DNA of 64,000 nucleotides from CAVQBP01 sp963723205 (GTDB taxonomy: Bacteria; Bacteroidota; Ignavibacteria; Ignavibacteriales; Ignavibacteriaceae): NCBI GenBank assembly GCA_963723205.1, contig CAVRQC010000033.1:434001-498000 (forward strand). Direction: 5' to 3'. Below the pieces are notes generated by a model. It ran no database searches, was not told where the DNA came from, and saw nothing but the letters and a program-made list of their open reading frames with translations. The first letter of the stretch is position 1. Each line of letters opens with the position of its first letter. Shown here in pieces: positions 61,488 through 64,000 of the stretch. Made by a program: the position numbers and the translations under genes.

Positions 61488-63266
61488 TTAAATGTTTTCC
61501 ATCCATACTTTCCTTAATCTTAATTGTTCGCTTGTTGGATTAGGAGCAATTTCAAAAATATATTTTCTTTCAACCGGATTAAGAACCAGGTCTAAATTAA
61601 TTTTATTATTATTCCTGACAGCGACAATTTTTACTGTATCACCGACATTTTTATGTTGATACTCCTGTAATTTGTCTCTAATATTTTTAAAATTTAGTTC
61701 TTCTCCATCAACAGAATCAATAATATCTCCAATTTGGAGTTTATCTTTGTTCGATGAACTTTCGAAAATACTGGAAACCACAAAATGATTATCCTGAACT
61801 CCTAAAGTTAATCCCAAACTTGTTTTACTGCTGTCAAAACCTTTGGATTCATAATAATCTATTCCAAGTTTCTTATAATATTCTTTTAACGGCAGTTCTT
61901 GTGTTCCTTTAATGTAGTCTTTAATAAAATCTTTTGTTTCGGGATATGTCATTTTAACAAATTCATCAAAAAAATTATCTTCGGAAAATGATTTGTCCGG
62001 ACCATACTTTTTCGATAATCTATTAATAACTTCTCTAAGTCCTTTTGTTCCGTTTGAAAGTTCTAATAATTTAATATCAAGTAATCCCGCAACAACAGCA
62101 CCTTTAAAATAAATGTTAATGTATTGATTCGGCAATTTAACTGAATGAGTACCCAATTCGGTTAAGCTGATATTTTTATCAAATCCTTGCATAAATGATA
62201 ATTTTCGATGCATGATATCAAGATAATGTCTTAAAGAGATTAATGAATCTCTAAGCTGTAAAATATTTGCAGCCCATTCAGTAACACCTTCATACAACCA
62301 TAGATGCTGTGACATTACAGGTTTTACAAAATTAAATTTAGCTACAAGTTCACTATGAATATTAAGAGGAGTAACAATATGAAAAAATTCATGTGCGATC
62401 ATTGAGCGTAGATTATCAACAACCGGTTTAGTTAATGGTTCTTCACGTAAAACGTATTCGGAACTATAAGAATGTTCCCAGGCACCCGCTCCTCTTTCTC
62501 CCATATGAAAAAGAAAGGTATAATGTTTAACCGGTAAACCATCTGTAAATTTACTTTCTGCTTGCAGGATATCTTTAATTGAAGATAAAAGTTCACTTGA
62601 TTTTATTAAACCTGTTCTGGAATAGGTAAAAACCATTACTTTTGCATTTCCAACCTTAATTGAATCTTCGGTTAACTTTCCCAGAAGAATTGGTGAATCA
62701 ACTACATAATCAAATGTTGGTGCATCATAAAATCCCTCGCTATCTAATTGTAATGCGGTACCTATCGACCATTCTTTAGGGTATTCAAGTTTTATTTTTA
62801 TCGGATGCGATTGTTTTCCATGAAAATATCCGAATACACATTGACCGTTAATCAATACATCATTGCTGTCTAAATTAGAACCTGACATTAAGTAAATTTT
62901 ATTGCTGTCAATTTTTGCATCCCATGTATCTTCAATAGTATATTCGATCTTTTTTATTTGCTGAGGTGAAGATAAATTCCACTGATTAGTTGATATTTGG
63001 TTAGTCTGCATTTCATTTCCATCAGAATCAAAAGCCTTAAAAGATTTAACAAATCTTCCTATATCCATTTCTTCATATGTCCCCGGCGCTGTAGCTGCAA
63101 ACTGGTAAATATTATTTTCAGAAGAAAGATTGTCGGGATATAAAGTTACATGAAATAAATCATCTGAAATATGGTTAAGATTTATTACAAATTTTTCCTG
63201 TGAATAATTTTTTGAATAAAAAACCAGAAAAATTATTACTAAGAGAGCTAAATAATTTTTTCTCAT
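61488..63266 (-). CDS. M61-family aminopeptidase with PDZ domain
   Basis: Secreted zinc peptidase of the glycyl-aminopeptidase (M61) family. The 592 residues start with a signal peptide (RKNYLALLVIIFLVFYSKNY). An N-terminal beta domain is followed by the gluzincin catalytic part with HEFFH (292-296) and YEGVTEWAANILQLRD giving the third zinc ligand Glu. WEHSYSSEYVLRE is typical of M61. A PDZ domain (about 480-565) reads LGLTLGVQDNHFVVSSIFES with GDIIDSVDGEELNFKNI. The C-terminal tail RKYIFEIAPNPTSEQLRLRK is also seen in relatives. It is a single gene with its own terminator and shares a divergent region with ispH. A periplasmic housekeeping role is likely. Confidence 0.9.
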   Translation of the reverse strand: MRKNYLALLVIIFLVFYSKNYSQEKFVINLNHISDDLFHVTLYPDNLSSENNIYQFAATAPGTYEEMDIGRFVKSFKAFDSDGNEMQTNQISTNQWNLSSPQQIKKIEYTIEDTWDAKIDSNKIYLMSGSNLDSNDVLINGQCVFGYFHGKQSHPIKIKLEYPKEWSIGTALQLDSEGFYDAPTFDYVVDSPILLGKLTEDSIKVGNAKVMVFTYSRTGLIKSSELLSSIKDILQAESKFTDGLPVKHYTFLFHMGERGAGAWEHSYSSEYVLREEPLTKPVVDNLRSMIAHEFFHIVTPLNIHSELVAKFNFVKPVMSQHLWLYEGVTEWAANILQLRDSLISLRHYLDIMHRKLSFMQGFDKNISLTELGTHSVKLPNQYINIYFKGAVVAGLLDIKLLELSNGTKGLREVINRLSKKYGPDKSFSEDNFFDEFVKMTYPETKDFIKDYIKGTQELPLKEYYKKLGIDYYESKGFDSSKTSLGLTLGVQDNHFVVSSIFESSSNKDKLQIGDIIDSVDGEELNFKNIRDKLQEYQHKNVGDTVKIVAVRNNNKINLDLVLNPVERKYIFEIAPNPTSEQLRLRKVWMENI

Positions 63267-63424
63267 GATATTGTAAATTTATAGTTATTGAAATTGTTAG
63301 GGAAATTAAACAACAATTTTTATTATATAATATAAATTATGTCGATCGGTGAATATTTATTACAAATTGCACTTTATTAGAGATGGATATTTATTAATTT
63401 ATAATATTAATAATAAATTATTCT

Positions 63425-64000
63425 ATGAAGAAATTTGAAATCCCCAATTTATATAAAAGTTCTTTTATTTCGAGTATTAAATATAGAAGAAATTTATTAG
63501 ATCCGCGGAAAAAGGATTTTTCCCCCACAGTCTTAGATTTTGGGCCGGTAAAATTTTTTGTTGCAAGGCATTTTGGTTTTTGTTACGGAGTAGAAAATGC
63601 AATTGAAATATCATACAAAACTATTGAAGAAAATCCGGGCAAAAGGATATTCTTGTTGAGTGAAATGATACATAATCCAGGGGTTAATAATGATTTATTA
63701 AACCAGGGTGTCCGGTTTTTAATGGATACTCAAGGAAATCAAATAATAGACTGGAATGAATTAGAAAGAGATGATATAGTAATTATTCCGGCTTTCGGTA
63801 CTACAATTGAAATTGAGAACAAATTAAATAAAATAGGTATTGATGTTCATAGATTTAATACAACTTGTCCGTTTGTAGAAAAAGTCTGGAATCGTTCGGA
63901 ACAGCTTGGAAAACAAGATTATACTATAATTATTCACGGCAAGCATTACCATGAAGAAACCAGGGCAACATTTTCACATACAATTAAAAATTCTCCTTCG
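63425..64000 (+). CDS. ispH: 4-hydroxy-3-methylbut-2-enyl diphosphate reductase IspH (partial, 3' end outside window)
   Basis: Last enzyme of the MEP isoprenoid pathway, making IPP and DMAPP with a 4Fe-4S cluster. I translated 192 residues by hand from ATG 63425 to the window edge. FFVARHFGFCYGVENAIEI has the first cluster Cys (53), SEMIHNPGVNNDLLNQGV the substrate His, and FNTTCPFVEKVWNRS the second Cys (148). The N-terminal extension of about 40 residues before VKFFVARHFG fits the longer form found in Bacteroidota and related phyla. The third Cys lies beyond the edge. It is divergent from the M61 gene. Confidence 0.95.
   Translation, partial: MKKFEIPNLYKSSFISSIKYRRNLLDPRKKDFSPTVLDFGPVKFFVARHFGFCYGVENAIEISYKTIEENPGKRIFLLSEMIHNPGVNNDLLNQGVRFLMDTQGNQIIDWNELERDDIVIIPAFGTTIEIENKLNKIGIDVHRFNTTCPFVEKVWNRSEQLGKQDYTIIIHGKHYHEETRATFSHTIKNSPS

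Noticed and set aside
1..64000. CRISPR arrays, tRNA, rRNA, insertion sequences, prophage
   Set aside because: No regular spaced repeats, cloverleaf-like sequences, transposase or phage genes were found while reading gaps and genes.

Overview
This is an AT-rich bacterial chromosome segment, densely packed with genes, many starting with TTG or GTG. The gene content (HslUV, sigma-54, a lamin-tail-domain secreted protein with a FlgD/gliding-type C-terminal domain, BatA/VWA membrane protein, YfhO-like membrane protein, family-9 glycosyltransferase with Cys-rich ends) and one clear Bacteroidota-type promoter (TTG-N20-TAnnTTTG) before sufB point to the Bacteroidota/Chlorobiota/Ignavibacteriota group. 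Ignavibacteria is my best guess; this is inference, since no rRNA or tRNA gene was found.

Layout. 1-4488 (minus): sufB-sufC-sufD-sufS, the Fe-S cluster assembly operon, with sufS cut by the window edge. 4717-20705: a large surface-glycan cluster holding a GT2 polyprenyl-phosphate-type transferase, a GT9, five GT4-type transferases, a YfhO-like membrane protein, a Wzx-like flippase, four SAM methyltransferases (one FkbM-type, one interrupted by a 1-base frameshift) and a propeller lipoprotein. 20929-21564: an orphan long GroES-like protein facing a small unknown gene. 21592-29031 (minus): three tandem copies of a three-gene module whose products look like PilV-, PilW- and PilX-type minor pilins but start directly at the hydrophobic segment, without a usual prepilin leader. 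This is the most unusual part of the window.

29315-39277 (plus): housekeeping and metabolism: aconitase, a BatA/VWA membrane protein, HflX, a histidine ammonia-lyase with a Ser-Ser-Gly rather than Ala-Ser-Gly cofactor motif, GatB and signal peptidase I. 39427-44212: a second, compact glycan operon (GT4, PIG-L deacetylase, GT4, flippase). 44219-50709 (minus): an unknown exported protein, a decayed 3' end of a probable sigma-54-type regulator with several in-frame stops, hslVU, an isoprenylcysteine-methyltransferase-like membrane protein, rpoN and a DUF3109 Cys-rich protein.

50807-57464 (plus): carbamate kinase, ornithine carbamoyltransferase preceded by a 14-bp perfect inverted repeat, an SDR oxidoreductase and a 1283-residue secreted lamin-tail protein. 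57572-63266 (minus): GH3 beta-glucosidase with an inserted PA14 domain, release factor 1 and an M61/PDZ peptidase. 63425-64000 (plus): the start of ispH, cut by the right edge. Strong hairpin terminators follow acnA, hslU, prfA, the M61 gene and the second pilin module. No CRISPR array, insertion sequence, rRNA, tRNA or prophage was seen.
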